Source: Aphrocallistes beatrix
Lineage: Eukaryota; Porifera; Hexactinellida; Sceptrulophora; Aphrocallistidae
NCBI GenBank assembly: GCA_963281255.1
Contig: OY725506.1
Location: 2,585,001-2,649,000 of the forward strand
DNA: 64,000 bases
Reading direction: 5' to 3'
Part shown: positions 1 to 11,373 of the stretch, piece by piece
Layout: every line of letters begins with the position of its first letter
Position numbering within the stretch: position 1 is the stretch's first letter
The notes under the pieces: model-generated
Told to the model about the DNA's origin: nothing
Seen by the model: only the letters and a program-made list of their open reading frames with translations
Databases searched by the model: none
Made by a program: the position numbers and the translations under genes

Positions 1-336
1 CAAAGAATCAAATCATTCTAACTCAACAATTACATTGTTTGCAGAATTAAAATCTATTAAATAGTAATTGAGTACTTTTCATAGAACAATATGATCATCA
101 GTGGTTTATATTATAGTCTAAACTAACATGTTGATTTCATCATTTAATGATTTTATCCTACGAAAGTTGACCATTGGAATGTCAAATCAAGTTTGTCATA
201 GTTATATATAGTTAGGCTTTCACTGGTTTGTATGTACTATATAACCAATCTAGCCCAATTGTATATAATTTCATTTGCGTGCATTTCAAACGCGTACAAT
301 ATTATTTTAATTGACAGTTGCTTCTACTTTGTTGTA

Positions 337-661
337 CAGTACACCCTCGCTAATCCGAACAGCTCTGTTCCAATGATCGAAAAAATCGTTCGGATTAGTG
401 AATTTGTTCCGATTAGAGAAATAACACTAATTCAATAGGGCATTAATTATAATAAATTTGTATTATTAGAATATTAAGGATATTATTTCGCTGTGATTGC
501 TTATTTAACGAGGTTTCACAATCTTATTGATAGATTTAAGTTTATAAACGTTTATTCAAAGCATAGAGGCGAATAATATTATATTTTGGGTGTTCGGATT
601 TTAAGAATGAAGTGTTCGGATTAGCGAGGGTTCGGATTGGCGAGGTTCGGACTATCGAGAT
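337..661. repeat. MITE with CAGTACACCCTCGCTAATCC end
   Basis: The left end reads CAGTACACCCTCGCTAATCC and follows TA. Related phrases (TTCGGATTAGCGAGG, TTCGGATTGGCGAGG) recur in inverted orientation near 600-660. This is the layout of a short non-autonomous pogo/Tc1-type element. I see no coding sequence in 1-826 beyond this. Confidence 0.5.
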
Positions 662-826
662 AGTTATTTCCGGTTTTATTAATAATTGTACAATCGTAAA
701 AAATTTTTGAGACAAACCCTGTATAATTGCAACTTTGGATGCAAACGCCATGTACTCAAATGAAATGTACCCAAATTACTCATTTCCTTATAAGGGCAAT
801 TTTATGCATATTTTGGATGTTTACAG

Positions 827-1041
827 CATACTTGCCAACTGTCCCGTTTTTGGCGGGACGTCCCGCTTTTTTCACTCTTCTGTTGAGCTAATTTTCTCGA
901 AGTCCCGCTTTTACATGAAATTTCCCCATTATGTCCCGCTTTTTTTTACTCATGTATAATACTTTTCTATTGCGTCCCACCATGTCCCGCGAAATTCAAC
1001 GCTGCGTCCCGTTTTTATGATGGCTCAGGTTGGCATGTATG
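827..1041 (+). repeat. MITE family 'CATACTTGCCAAC', copy 1
   Basis: A 215-base element starts CATACTTGCCAACTGTCCCG and ends AGGTTGGCATGTATG, giving terminal inverted repeats of about 13 bases. The interior repeats the phrase GTCCCGCTTTT several times. Close copies occur at 1581-1804, 2361-2830 (two degraded), 13726-13937 and 44471-44654 (reverse). There is no open frame, so it is non-autonomous. Confidence 0.75.
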
Positions 1042-1580
1042 TTACAGGTACATTATACCTTCAAAGTATTGGGAATCCTTATCTTCACATTTCTGATATC
1101 TACAAGTGTACTATTCACAATGGACTAATGTTTCAAGGAGAGTTTTGAACCATTATGTTGATGCTACCTCAAACAGCTTTTATACAAGGTATTTTTTTTG
1201 TAAGTGTAACTTTTGATCTTTGAATAACTTTAAAACTACAGTGGACTCCACATATTTTGTCCCGATTAAAAGCGGAGTTTCCAATTAACTGATGGACGTT
1301 TTTATTAGCTTCTATGTATAGGGACTGTCACGAGGTAACTTGCCCCCCGGGGGCAACTTACGAATTAAGTTTCCCTCTGAATTTATTTGCCCACCTTTTC
1401 ATCATACTGCAATGTACTGATTTTTGGTAATATAACTGTTGTTCGAGACAACTTATTTCTTAGAATTGAGTAGAATTATTTTATTGAACTACAGTCAAAC
1501 TTCTATATTAAACACCTTCGGACCCCGAGATTTTATTCAGTATATCGAGGTGTCCATTAAGGTTCATTTTAGTAATTAAG

Positions 1581-1804
1581 CATACTTGCCAACTGTCCCG
1601 TTTTTGGGCGGACATCCCGCTTTTTTCACTCTTCTATTGACCTAATTTTCTCGAGTGTCCCGCTTTTACATGAAATTTCCCCATAATGTCCCACTTTTTT
1701 TTGACTCTATGTACGCGTATAATACTTTTCTAATGCGTCCCGCCATGTCCCGCGAAATTCAACGCTGCGTCCCGCTTTTATCATGACTCAGGTTGGCATG
1801 CATG
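1581..1804 (+). repeat. MITE family 'CATACTTGCCAAC', copy 2 (nested)
   Basis: Nearly identical in order to the copy at 827-1041, from CATACTTGCCAACTGTCCCG to GGTTGGCATGCATG. It is inserted in the older element 1492-2065, so it is the younger of the two. Confidence 0.75.
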
Positions 1805-1821
1805 ATTAAGATATATAGATA

Positions 1822-1991
1822 CAGTCAGGGTCGCTTATTGTGAACCACCAGGGGACCAAAAAATCTGTTCATAATAGAGATACTTCATATTAAGCGAACT
1901 TGATTCAATACAAATCCTATCTAAAGAATGAAATTGGGACCAGGAGGTTAGTTCATAATAAACGAATGTTCATATTAAGCGACCCTAACTG
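1822..1991. repeat. TA-flanked MITE, CAGTCAGGGTCGCTTA ends (nested)
   Basis: The ends CAGTCAGGGTCGCTTA and AAGCGACCCTAACTG are inverted repeats and both are flanked by TA. It sits inside the outer element 1492-2065. No coding capacity; pogo-like by its ends. Confidence 0.7.
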
Positions 1992-2144
1992 TATTGTTCA
2001 AAATAATATTCCACTATATCGAGGTGTTTACTAAACAGAAGTGTTAACTATCGGAGGTTTGACTGTAATTAGAATTATCCTTTAAATGAGTTTTTACATT
2101 CACTACCTATTTCAAACACTTAAGTTCAAATAAAACTGCCCCGC

Positions 2145-2300
2145 AGATACATTACTTCGAAGAAACTGGCCTTTACAAAAGGGGACACTTTACTTCGAAG
2201 TAAAGTATCCGGGGCAGACCCCTTACTTAGAAGCAAAGTGTCTGGGTAACTTACTTCGAAGTAAAGTGTCCCCTGGACACTTTACTTAGTGACAGGACTT
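2145..2300. repeat. Cluster of ACTTCGAAGT palindromes
   Basis: The palindrome TTACTTCGAAGTAAAG or close variants occurs about five times in 150 bases, interleaved with phrases around GGACACTTTACT. It looks like the interior of a degraded fold-back element. No gene is visible here. Confidence 0.5.
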
Positions 2301-2360
2301 TTCTGTTCCTGGAGATTTATCCCAATTAAGCGGTTTACCCGATTAATTAACCGGTATTGA

Positions 2361-2830
2361 GGCATGATAAAAGCGGGACATTATGGAGAAATTTTATGTA
2401 AAAACGAGATATTCGTGAAAATTAGCTCAATAGAAGAGCGAAAAAGCTCTGCCAAAAACGGGACAGTTGGCTTTTACGAATACCACTTCGCGACACCAAT
2501 AAATATTTGCTTCTTAAGACCCAGAAGTATAGTGAGGAATCGGCACATGCGGTCAAGTCTTCAACCCACTTATTATATGCCACATCCTGGCCCCATGCTA
2601 AAATTCAGTTGGCTACCCCTCTGTAACCCATACGTGCCAACTGTCCCGTTTTTGGCAGAGCTTTTTCGCTTCTCTATTGAGCTAATTTTCACGAATATCT
2701 CTTTTTACATAAAATTTATCCATAATGGCCCGCTTTTTAAAAAAAATTCCATGAATAATACTTTCTATTGCGTCCGGCCATGTCCCGCAAATTCAACTTC
2801 TCGTCCGCTTTTATCATTGCACAAATTGAT
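2361..2830. repeat. Two degraded 'CATACTTGCCAAC' MITE copies
   Basis: 2361-2472 is a truncated reverse copy ending GGGACAGTTGGC, and 2629-2830 is a forward copy beginning CATACGTGCCAACTGTCCCG. Reading frames across this stretch are by-products of the repeat. 2880-3000 is C/G-homopolymer-rich low-complexity DNA just upstream of the first gene. Confidence 0.6.
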
Positions 2831-3073
2831 GTACGACAGAGGCGCCGAACTTTTTGAAATCTAAGTACAATTTCGGGGTTCCAGGGAGGGCTCAGCCCTA
2901 AATTTTGTATTGCGTCTATGGGCCATCTTCGAATCCAGGAGGGGATCGAGCCCCCCCCAGCCCCCCCGGGTTCAGCACCTATGTGTAAGACCCTAAACTT
3001 TCGCCCCAATTTCATTGTATAAATTCCAATTCTAAACTACCTTCTTTCCTTGTATAATATTGCTAGCAATCAA

Positions 3074-6000
3074 ATGGCTACACAAATGAATCTCCCAATA
3101 GAGAACCTTGACCCAAACCAAATTTCAAACTTTCTATCCAACCTCCCCATATTCCTTCCCTCATTCCAACACCTTCTAACCGAGATCTCACAAAACAACG
3201 ACGTTCCACCCACAGTGAAGAACATCCATAATGAAATCACGAATTCTTTAGAAAAATTGAAGACACATGCAACGAAACAGAAAGAGGAAAAATCGCCGGA
3301 TTATGCACCCATTTTGAACAAATCTGTGTTTTCTCGTTCGAAACATAAACAAGGCATGTTGATGCACAGAGTTAGCAATGATGAAACACTCGATTGGCTG
3401 CCCAATTTCGTTCGTGTACGTGGGAACATTATGGAAATTTTCCATGACGAACCAGCTAAAGACCAAACGGAAGTGTTAGAAAAACCGTTGAAATCCATCA
3501 CTCTAGCTGCCTCATTCACTCTCATCCTCGAAGGCAGTCAGGCTGGATTGAATCGACCCAATTCGTTTGCCATTCGTCTCAGGACAGGGAAAGATGGACA
3601 CGACGAGTGTTTTGCTTGTCCAACACCGCTCGAGTGTAGGCATTGGTTGGAGGCGTTACAAATCGCACAAACGCAATCTGAAGCTGTAGAGACGCAAGAT
3701 ACGCCTGCTTATGACGGTGAGAAGTGTATTTTATTACAGTAGGGTTTGTCTAATACGTTGAAATTTTGCGATTTTTTATACAATCGGGATTTTATAAAAG
3801 AATGAAAGCGGAAATCCCCCCCCCCCTCATTGATACATCCTAGTGCAGCGGTTTTCAACCTTTTTTTGGCTGTAGACCCCTTCCTATTAACCGTAATACA
3901 AAATTTATAATCTTGTGGACCCTCTGATATCTTCTGTGGACCACAAAGGGGTCCATGGACCCAGGTTGGGAACCACTGTCCTAGTGTATTAAGTTAAAAA
4001 AGTTTGTCATTCGCTTCCATAGTCTCAGGTATTTCGCCCCCTCCTCTCCCCCATCGACGCAACTAACGAAAAGAATATTACCCGAATCCTACTACAATTG
4101 TGTCCAGTGTAATGCCATATACAAATGCACCTTATAAGAATATATAACACTAGGTGGCCACGCCCTAAACTCATTTTCGGTTATGACATTTTGAGTTGCG
4201 AATCCATATAAATGTGTGATATTGACTATACCCCTGGACTAATATTCCTCCAGCCTGTGAGGCCACGAAATCGTGAATTAGGTTTTTATCCGATTGGTTG
4301 CGCAATCACTTTAATTATACAAATACAGTCGACTCCGCTTAATAGCCACATCGGTCAGAGGACATTTTGCCCCGATTAAGCGGAGAACCCTATTAACCAG
4401 AAATAATTTATATTAACTTCTATACGTGAGAGCTATTCGTTCCCGCAAAAAGTGGCTTGACCCTATTAAGCAGAGTCGACTCTATAAGAAAGTGATTATT
4501 CAAATAACTTCCAGCAATTTTTTAATATATGTATTAGATATCTCCCCAAATTGCACTTCTACTTCTTCTCTAGATAGGTAATTTTTAGGAATTACAGTGG
4601 AGTTCGCTTATTAGCAACTCCCTTATGAGCAATGTTGCTCTATTAACAACAAATTTTCAGGTCCCAGGTGTAGATTTGTATTAATTCTGTTCCCTTAATA
4701 ACCCCTCAATGGCAATTATTTTGCCAATGAGGGGTTATTAAGGGAACAGAATTAATCTCATTTCCGGTTAAGTCATTTTGGGCGGGAAAGCATAGAAATG
4801 TGGGGTCCCTGCTATAAATAGAATGGACCCCAGGTCATTGTTAATATCAACTTCGCTTATTAGCAATTTTTTGTGAGCAAAACTCGAGTTGCTTAATTAA
4901 GCGAATTTCAATGAATCAGTAGATCTGCATTTTTCGAATTTGTAATGGTGGAAATAGTTTGAATTGCCTCATTTAGGAAATAGTTCGACTTTTTATCAAA
5001 TGTTAGGATTAAACCCCCGGATGGCTTGGGGTATTTCCTATTTATAGTAAATACCCCAAATTTGTATGGCTTCCCCATTGAAAATGGCTTAAACCGGAAA
5101 TGACGCAACACATTCCTGTGGCAAGCGAGGGTTTAATTAATGGTGTTTTTATGCGAACTATTTCCTTTTTTGGAAAGTCGAACTATTTCCGTTTTTTTGT
5201 GAACTATTTCCACCATACCTTATGAATTATATTTTATTTTCCTTAATTTAGGTCCAAGAGAATTACCCAATCCATCTCTCCATTATGAAATTCCGCGATC
5301 GAATGTCCGCAAAGAATCATTTTCTCGCATAAGCCGTGCCTCTTCCTACGAAAAAATGTCAGATGACACTCCAATACACGATCTCAATACCTCACATGAT
5401 AAAAAACTCTACGGACGTTTCAGGAATCTGTTCACGAAATTGAAAAGCAAGGATAAGGAAGCTTACGAAGCGCCGAAGAATATTGATATAACAATTCTAA
5501 CACCTCCAACTTCAACCATGACTGGTATTCTCAATGTTAAGTTTTACACTTCAAACGAATTTCAGGCGTTTTGGGCTATTCTAGAACCGCCGAAAATCTC
5601 ATTTTTCGACTGCTACGATAAGATTGAAGCTTCTACACCCGACTCCATGATCAACATCCTAGAATTTGACTTTCAACAAGGCCCACCATCCGAATCAAAG
5701 TTCAAACTGTTGCACATTCAGAACACGAATAATAACCTTCAAATTGAAACGAGTATGCATGAATATCAGAATTGGACGAAAAAAATACGGAATTTAATTG
5801 ATTCCAGGCAAAATGAGTACGAAATTGAGGATGAAGATGCGATAACACCGGTTTATGACGTACCGAAAAGTGAACCACGTGCCACATCTGTAGTACTATC
5901 AGAAGATAATGAAATCGCAGCTATCTACGATGTACCATCGAAAAAACCAAGACCGGTAGAAAATCCGGAAAAAGAACCGGAATTGCGCCAAATGCCATCA

Positions 6001-8745
6001 CCTTCAAATGAAGATGCATATGATGTACCCTCGAATAGACCTGTCATCCCACCTCGTCCCAATTTTTCGTACAGAACCGTGTATTCGGATGGGGAATCAC
6101 CCCCTGGCTCACCGGTCTATGATCATCCGAAAGCTCCTGTTGCGGTTAACGGTGAATCACCGGTTATGTATGACCGTCCGAAAAACCCGGTACCCGTGAA
6201 CGGCATTGATCCATCTGAACTGTATGATCACCCGAAAGAACCGGTCCCCGTTATGAAAAGTCTTCCGGCATCTTTACATGATAAACCGAAAGTACAGGCA
6301 TCAATGAATGCAAAAAGTCCTGCGACTGTTTCGTACGATCACATTCCAGCTCTTGTGACTAAAGAAATAAAAGATTTACCTCCGGCCTTACCAGCTCCTA
6401 GACGAGATATGTCAGCTCAAAAAGTTAAATCTTCTCAGGAAATAACGAATGAGGTTTCTGAGAAAGTGATTGTTGAAGGATTTTTGAAGCTTTCCACAGA
6501 TATCAATCAATGGACAAAGTTTTATTTCACACTCCGTGACAGGTTTTTGCAGGCGTTTGATGACACCACCTCGACACAATCACCCATTTTAATTATTGAT
6601 CTTTCTGGGTCTGAATTTTTTTATCTTCCACCTGACGATTCGAAACGAAAATACTGCTTTTCTCTCTGCACATCTTCGCTTTCATTTAGTTTTACCTCGA
6701 AATCGTCGAAATTCTCATATCGAAATGTTTTCATCTTTGCTGCTGACTCTTTTACTGACTTTAATTCTTGGCGTACTGCGATTTTTGACATTCAAGGCGT
6801 TTATAATTTGTCACTTAGATCGAATTCTCATGACCAATTGGCACAGTTTAGCGTTCATGATCCACCAAAACGGGTTAAACCGATTCGTCGTGTTTTCAGT
6901 TCAGTTTTGAAACGTGAGTCGAGATGGTATGCAGAGGTTGAACAGAAGTATGTGCCAGAAGATCAAGTGTACGTTGTAAAACCAAAAAAATCGAAGAGCA
7001 TTTCCATTCCAATTCAGAGTAGGAATTCAGAGAAAATTTACTCACGAATCTCTGAATCTAGTCTGGGGAAAAAGCCAGATAATTCAATATTGAGTAGTTA
7101 TCTATCAATATTTTCTGGTTTAGATTGGAAGAAACATTGGTTTGAACTCCGAGATAAATTCTTGACATGCTTCGAGTTCCAAGATTCCATTCGTACGATC
7201 TTTGAAGTCGATGTTTCCCAGTGTTTCATCACAGAAGCTTCGAAAGAATCTAATCATGAATTCGCATTCAAGCTAGCTACCACACAAGGTGACATTGTAT
7301 ACTTTTTCTTCGCGGAAAATGTGAATGTTTACACTGAATGGATTACAGCTTTGATGATGACTTCCATTCAGAAACCGATGCGAATTGGAAACGTTTCTCA
7401 ATCATCTCAAACCTCACAAACTTCGCTGCAAAATGGAAGTTTACAGAGTGAGGAAATTTTGAAATCGCCACCCAAGTTGAAAGGAAATCTTCTCAAGAGA
7501 ACTTCAAGTGGGAAATGGGAGCAGCGTTATTGTATCGTGAAAGAAGGTGTTATGTTAACCTATAAGTCCAATCAAGCGACACCTCTTCAAAGATTGGTCT
7601 TGATCGACGCTCTTGTGAATGTTTGTAACAGCCTCGAAGTTTCGCAGAATCACGCATTTGAAATTCGTGTTGTCAATTCTGAAAATTCACATTTCTTCGC
7701 CGCGTTTTCACAAACTAAACTAGAAGAATGGTTAAACGGACTTCGAAACGCTACAGTTCCAAAATCTCCATCAACATTCGAAGATAGCAATTCTTCTCCG
7801 GACAAAACGGAATTACAAACCTCACTCAACTCTCTCTCAACACCTGATCTGAAGAATACTCGACCCCCGAAGCCAGTTCGTTCTGAAAGCGTTCGTGAGT
7901 GTAGATCGAAAGAGGATAAGCTACCTGCTTCACACTTACAGAATCCTATCAAATCTGGAGTTTTAGATTATCGACAGATCTCATCCAAAGTTTGGGGCCG
8001 GCGTTTTTGTATTATCCATGATTTATGCCTGTACATATACTTGCATCCGAGTAGTGAACATCCGCAGAAAGTTTTCGCGCTTCCAGGCTGCGAAATTAAG
8101 TCTTCGCTCCAGGAAACTTCGAAATATTTCTCGTTTTCAATCGAACAACGCGGAATGAAAGCATACTTTTCCACACAAACCATTCAAGACTTGAAAAGTT
8201 GGATAGAAATGTTGACGAAAATCACGATGATTCAAGGTGGTCGTGGAGGTGTTGAGACCTTACCAGGCTCACCGGAAGTAGTTTTCAAGATCCACACCAG
8301 TACTCCAAATCAAAATTCAAAAAGTAATGATAAATTTGACCAAATTCAGAAGATTATAACGAAATCGAATCAAGATATTTTTGACACTTATTCCCATTCA
8401 AACTTGGCTGCTTCAAATTTGAGAAATTCAATTGAATCGCTTCAGAAAAAGCGGAAAAATCTTAAAATTCAATTCACAAAACAAAAAGCATCGAAAGTAA
8501 GAGATCCCGAAAAAGTTGGCAAAATGCGAGAGCTTCTCCTAAAGTACGATGAGGCGATTGAAGAATTTCGTTCAACTGCGGAAACTAACAAGATTGAGAC
8601 AACCAGTACAATTGCATACCTGGAGCTATCTCGCGAAAAAACCCTGAAAGAGATTAAATCGCTATTTCAATCTAATACTGATCTTTCGCTAAGTCAGGAA
8701 ATTCGCGGAATTTCACACGCTTCAGATTCAAGCACTTTGATTTGA
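3074..8745 (+). CDS. Six-PH-domain docking protein with YDxP cluster (AFAP-like)
   Basis: Two exons, 3074-3716 and 5252-8745, joined in phase (donor G|GTGAGA, acceptor TTAATTTAG|GT), give 1378 residues. The reading frame is also open upstream, to a TTG at 3050, but the ATG at 3074 has a better context (AATCAAATGG). By eye there are six PH-type domains at about residues 91-200, 305-397, 621-732, 828-921, 958-1047 and 1113-1204, each ending with the usual tryptophan-containing helix (for example HWLEAL, SWRTAIF, SWIEMLT). Between PH2 and PH3 (about 413-576) lie six Tyr-Asp-x-Pro motifs (YDVP three times, YDHP twice, YDRP once) plus decayed versions; the exon join makes another YDGP followed by YEIP. 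A coiled coil fills about 1241-1360. Known biology: YDxP is a phosphotyrosine docking site for Crk/Nck SH2 domains, and PH domains bind phosphoinositides. Inference: a membrane- or cytoskeleton-linked tyrosine-kinase scaffold. AFAP1 proteins share PH domains, Tyr motifs and a C-terminal coil but have only two PH domains, so orthology is uncertain. Confidence 0.8.
3846..3978 (-). repeat. hAT (Charlie-type) MITE with perfect 8-bp target duplication
   Basis: The ends CAGCGGTTTTCAACC and GGTTGGGAACCACTG are inverted repeats of the Charlie-like type. The flanks are the same 8 bases on both sides, TCCTAGTG (3838-3845 and 3979-3986). Other copies are at 13968-14131, 19755-20318 and 58756-58921. Confidence 0.9.
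4326..4482. repeat. Pogo-like MITE, CAGTCGACTCCGCTTAAT family
   Basis: Starts CAGTCGACTCCGCTTAATAG after TA and ends with the inverse GAGTCGACTC before TA. The interior has the phrase GGTCAGAGGACATTTTGCCC. Related copies: 9935-10081, about 10210-10374, 11032-11219, 34748-34900 and about 50885-50985. Confidence 0.75.
4681..4755. repeat. Near-perfect 35-base-arm hairpin
   Basis: Two arms of 35 bases starting TTAATTCTGTTCCCTTAATA differ at a single base and are separated by about five bases. It lies in an AT-rich TA-flanked repeat (about 4597-4900, left end CAGTGGAGTTCGCTTATTAG) within the intron. No transcript evidence can be judged from sequence. Confidence 0.8.
4946..5216. repeat. MITE with GGAAATAGTTCGAC internal inverted repeats
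   Basis: The ends ATGGTGGAAATAG and CTATTTCCACCAT are inverted. Inside, AAATAGTTCGACTT and its complement alternate, so the whole unit can fold. Copies are at 8946-9074 and 19980-20136. Confidence 0.7.
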
Positions 8746-8945
8746 TTTTTAACTTTCTTAAACTCTCTATTTTCATTTAGAAATATATGCACTGCATCTT
8801 AACAATCCTTAATTTGATAGGTTTGAACAATTTAAATACTCGATTTTTGTCACATTTTTGGTGCAGTTTCTCTACTGTCAATAATTTATTATTAACCACA
8901 TATGTATTATTAAAATTATTTGAACAAAAGTTTAGTGTTTAGTGG

Positions 8946-9074
8946 GGTTAGTTGAAAATAGTTCGACTTTCCAAAAAAGGAAATAGTTCGAAAAAAAACC
9001 CACCATTAATCCTAATGATAAAAAGTCGAACTATTTCCTTTTTCGGAAAGTCGAACCATTTCCGCATTACCATT
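8946..9074. repeat. Short copy of the AAATAGTTCGAC MITE
   Basis: Shows alternating AAATAGTTCGAC and GTCGAACTATTT blocks, shorter than the copies at 4946-5216 and 19980-20136. It lies about 200 bases past the stop of the multi-PH gene. No gene is seen from 8746 to 11373; that stretch is repeats. Confidence 0.65.
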
Positions 9075-9115
9075 GAAACATATAGGTGAAATAAATCTGG
9101 GGGATGGGCAACTAG

Positions 9116-9605
9116 CAGGGTTGCCGTGGGAATATAATTTCAAACCCATTCCCTTCCCATTCCAGTGGGAATACCCACAGAAACCCACACATGGGAACAG
9201 AGTTGCACGCGGGCCGAATATAATAGTTTGCGGGCTCCACGGCCGGAAATCTTGGCAGGACTCCCCGCGTTGACAACCGAGACGATGTTTTTAATTGTTA
9301 CGAGGTACTAACTAGGAATACTTACGTAAATGGAACTTTGTTAGTTTCCACTTATTTATGTCTGCAGAAACTCACTCCCATAATAGGATTCCCTAAGTGT
9401 AGTCTACTTATTTTATTTATAGTTAGTAACTTACAGAGCGGTCCAAAAATATTTATGCGGGCTTCTTGCGGGCCGTGGGCCGGGCTGCGGTTACAAATTT
9501 CGGCCCGCGTGCAACTCTGCGTGGGAATACCTATAGGCTTAAAGTCATTCATATTCCCATCCCATATGGGAATACCCACAGATTCCCATTCTCACGGCAA
9601 CCCTG
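9116..9605. repeat. hAT-like element, CAGGGTTGCCGTGGGAAT ends, 8-bp duplication
   Basis: The ends are CAGGGTTGCCGTGGGAAT and the inverse ending ACGGCAACCCTG. Both flanks read GCAACTAG (9108-9115 and 9606-9613), a perfect 8-base target duplication as for hAT elements. Another element (9198-9519) is nested inside. A relative sits at 21833-22213. Confidence 0.9.
9198..9519. repeat. Nested hAT-like element, CAGAGTTGCACGCGGGCC ends
   Basis: The ends CAGAGTTGCACGCGGGCCGA and CGGCCCGCGTGCAACTCTG are inverted. The flanking 8 bases CATGGGAA and CGTGGGAA match at seven of eight positions. A second copy lies at about 10480-10723. Confidence 0.8.
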
Positions 9606-9934
9606 GCAACTAGATACTTTTTAAGAGGGACAGGAGTAAAGCTAACTACTTGTATGTAATATTAATTAAGGTTAACATTCGGGAAATTGGGCCGACTTTG
9701 AAAATTTCAAAAAAGTCTTGTTTTAGTCAAGGAACTCCCAATCCTTTGAGGCAGCTAAATTTTCATGCTATCCTGATTTTCATGACGGAATCGATTTTCA
9801 AATCGATTTTCGGTTTTCACCTGTGCTGTTCAGAATAGAGATACGCGGCTGTTTTTCCGAGTTTTGGTGTTTTAAAGTTACAGGTCTAGCTCCAACTCTA
9901 TTTATGATAGAATTAAATAATTAAGCAATGAATA

Positions 9935-10374
9935 CAGTTGACTCCGCTTAATCGGGCCACTTTTGGCAGGACCGGAATAGCTCTCACACATAAAAGCTAA
10001 TACAAAATGTTTTAGGGTTCTCCGCTTAATCGGGGCAAAATATCCTCTGACCGATGTGACCCTATTAAGTGGTGTCCACTGTAATTAAATTATTAAGCAA
10101 TGAATATTTGGGTACAAGTAAATTTATTATGTTCAATGAAAACCATGGATTCAATTTTACTAGAGAATTATCAGTTGTCATACTCTAATTTTGTCATGAT
10201 GTTTTCATTAATCGCATCGTTCAGAGGACATTTTGCTCCGATTAAGCGGAGAGCCCTATAACCGAAAATATTTTATATTAGTTTCTATGTGTGAGAGCTA
10301 TTCCGGTCCTACCAAAAGTGACCTGATTAAATGGTTACCGATTAAACAGTGACCCTATTAAGCGGAGTCGACTG
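9935..10374. repeat. Two pogo-like CAGTCGACTCCGCTTAAT MITE copies
   Basis: 9935-10081 is complete, starting CAGTTGACTCCGCTTAATCG with TA on both sides. A second copy, lacking its left end, runs from about 10210 to 10374 and ends GGAGTCGACTG before TA. The space between them is AT-rich with no gene. Confidence 0.65.
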
Positions 10375-10479
10375 TATTTGCAATTATACCAGTATTTGTA
10401 ATGAGTAAAAAGATGAGGGGGTGTTTGAACACCTAGATCCCTCCCCTGGATAAGCCACTGCTTAATGAAGCCGGCATAA

Positions 10480-10723
10480 ATATTTTTGGCCCACTTTGTT
10501 AGTTACTAACTATAGAGAGACACTTAGGGAATCCTTTTATGGGAGTGAGTTTCTGCAAACACAAATAAGTGGAAACTAACAAAGTTCCATTTACGTAAGT
10601 ATTCCTTAATTGGTACCTCGTGACAATTAAAAACATCGTCTCGGTTGTCATCGCGAGGAGTTCTGCCAAGATCTCCGGCCCACGGACTCGCAAACTATTA
10701 TATTCGGCCCGCGTGCAACTCTG
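10480..10723 (-). repeat. Second copy of the CAGAGTTGCACGCGGG element (one end lost)
   Basis: The right end TTCGGCCCGCGTGCAACTCTG and the interior (AAACATCGTCTCGGTTGTCA and neighbours) match 9198-9519 in inverse orientation. The left end is missing. Confidence 0.6.
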
Positions 10724-11031
10724 TGCATACCGCCTGTTTCCATTATGTCCCGCGAAATTCAACATTATCATGGCTCAAGTTGGTATGTACAGTAGAACGT
10801 CAGTTATCCGAACCCCTCGGTTAATCAAACTAGTGCTATGTTATCAAATAATGAGATCTTGATAATGAAATACTGCCCGCTTGAAATCCATACTGAAAGT
10901 CATTTGGGAGCTAAAGCAAGTTTTCATTTAACAGGGGCCTAATTTAAATTTCGTGAAAATATTCTTAATAAAAGCCACAAAAAGAAATTTCTGAGCACAA
11001 ATTCTCAAAAGGTTGCTTGTAATGATAGGTA

Positions 11032-11219
11032 CAGTCGACTCCGCTTAATAGGGTCACTGTTTAATAGGGTCAACCGCTTAATCGGGGCACTTTTGGCAGG
11101 ACCGGAATAGCACTCACACATAGAAGCTAATACAAAATATTTTCGGTTAATAGGATTCTCCACTTAATCGGGGCAAAATGTCCTCTGACCGATGTGACCC
11201 TATTAAGCAGAATCGACTG
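11032..11219. repeat. Pogo-like CAGTCGACTCCGCTTAAT MITE, complete copy
   Basis: Starts CAGTCGACTCCGCTTAATAG after TA and ends with the inverse GAATCGACTG. It lies just upstream of the first Cramped-like exon. Confidence 0.75.
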
Positions 11220-11373
11220 TGTATGTATTTCCCTTCTGACACTCATTCAGGAGGTGGAACAGGGGATGCAAGGGGGTGGGTCTGCACCCCCTTGGACTCC
11301 CATGGGCCCCCCTGGCGCTGCCCAAAGCAAAAATAACGTAACTCATCTCCATTCATTTATTCTAATAGAATTT

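Larger units (their letters stand above)
1492..2065. repeat. Pogo-like MITE with two nested insertions
   Basis: The outer ends are CAGTCAAACTTCTATATTAA and GGAGGTTTGACTG, each flanked by TA. The interior is split by a CATACTTGCCAAC element (1581-1804) and by another TA-flanked element (1822-1991). Ends starting CAGT with a TA target are typical of the pogo branch of Tc1/mariner; family placement is inference. Confidence 0.65.
3717..5251 (+). other. Intron of the multi-PH gene
   Basis: Begins GTGAGAAG and ends with a pyrimidine-rich tract and TTTAG. The last coding base before it and two after it complete one glycine codon, so phase is kept. It holds a hAT-like element (3846-3978), a pogo-like element (4326-4482), a near-perfect hairpin (4681-4755) within another repeat, and an ATAGTTCGAC-type element (4946-5216). 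Nothing else coding is seen. Confidence 0.85.

Noticed and set aside
3050..3073. Earlier start (TTG) for the multi-PH protein.
   Set aside because: Not an ATG; the ATG at 3074 has a good context and keeps everything conserved.
11194..11373. Upstream extension of the first Cramped-like exon.
   Set aside because: It crosses a pogo-like element end and a G/C-rich filler stretch; the conserved protein begins only at the ATG at 11374, right after a splice acceptor.
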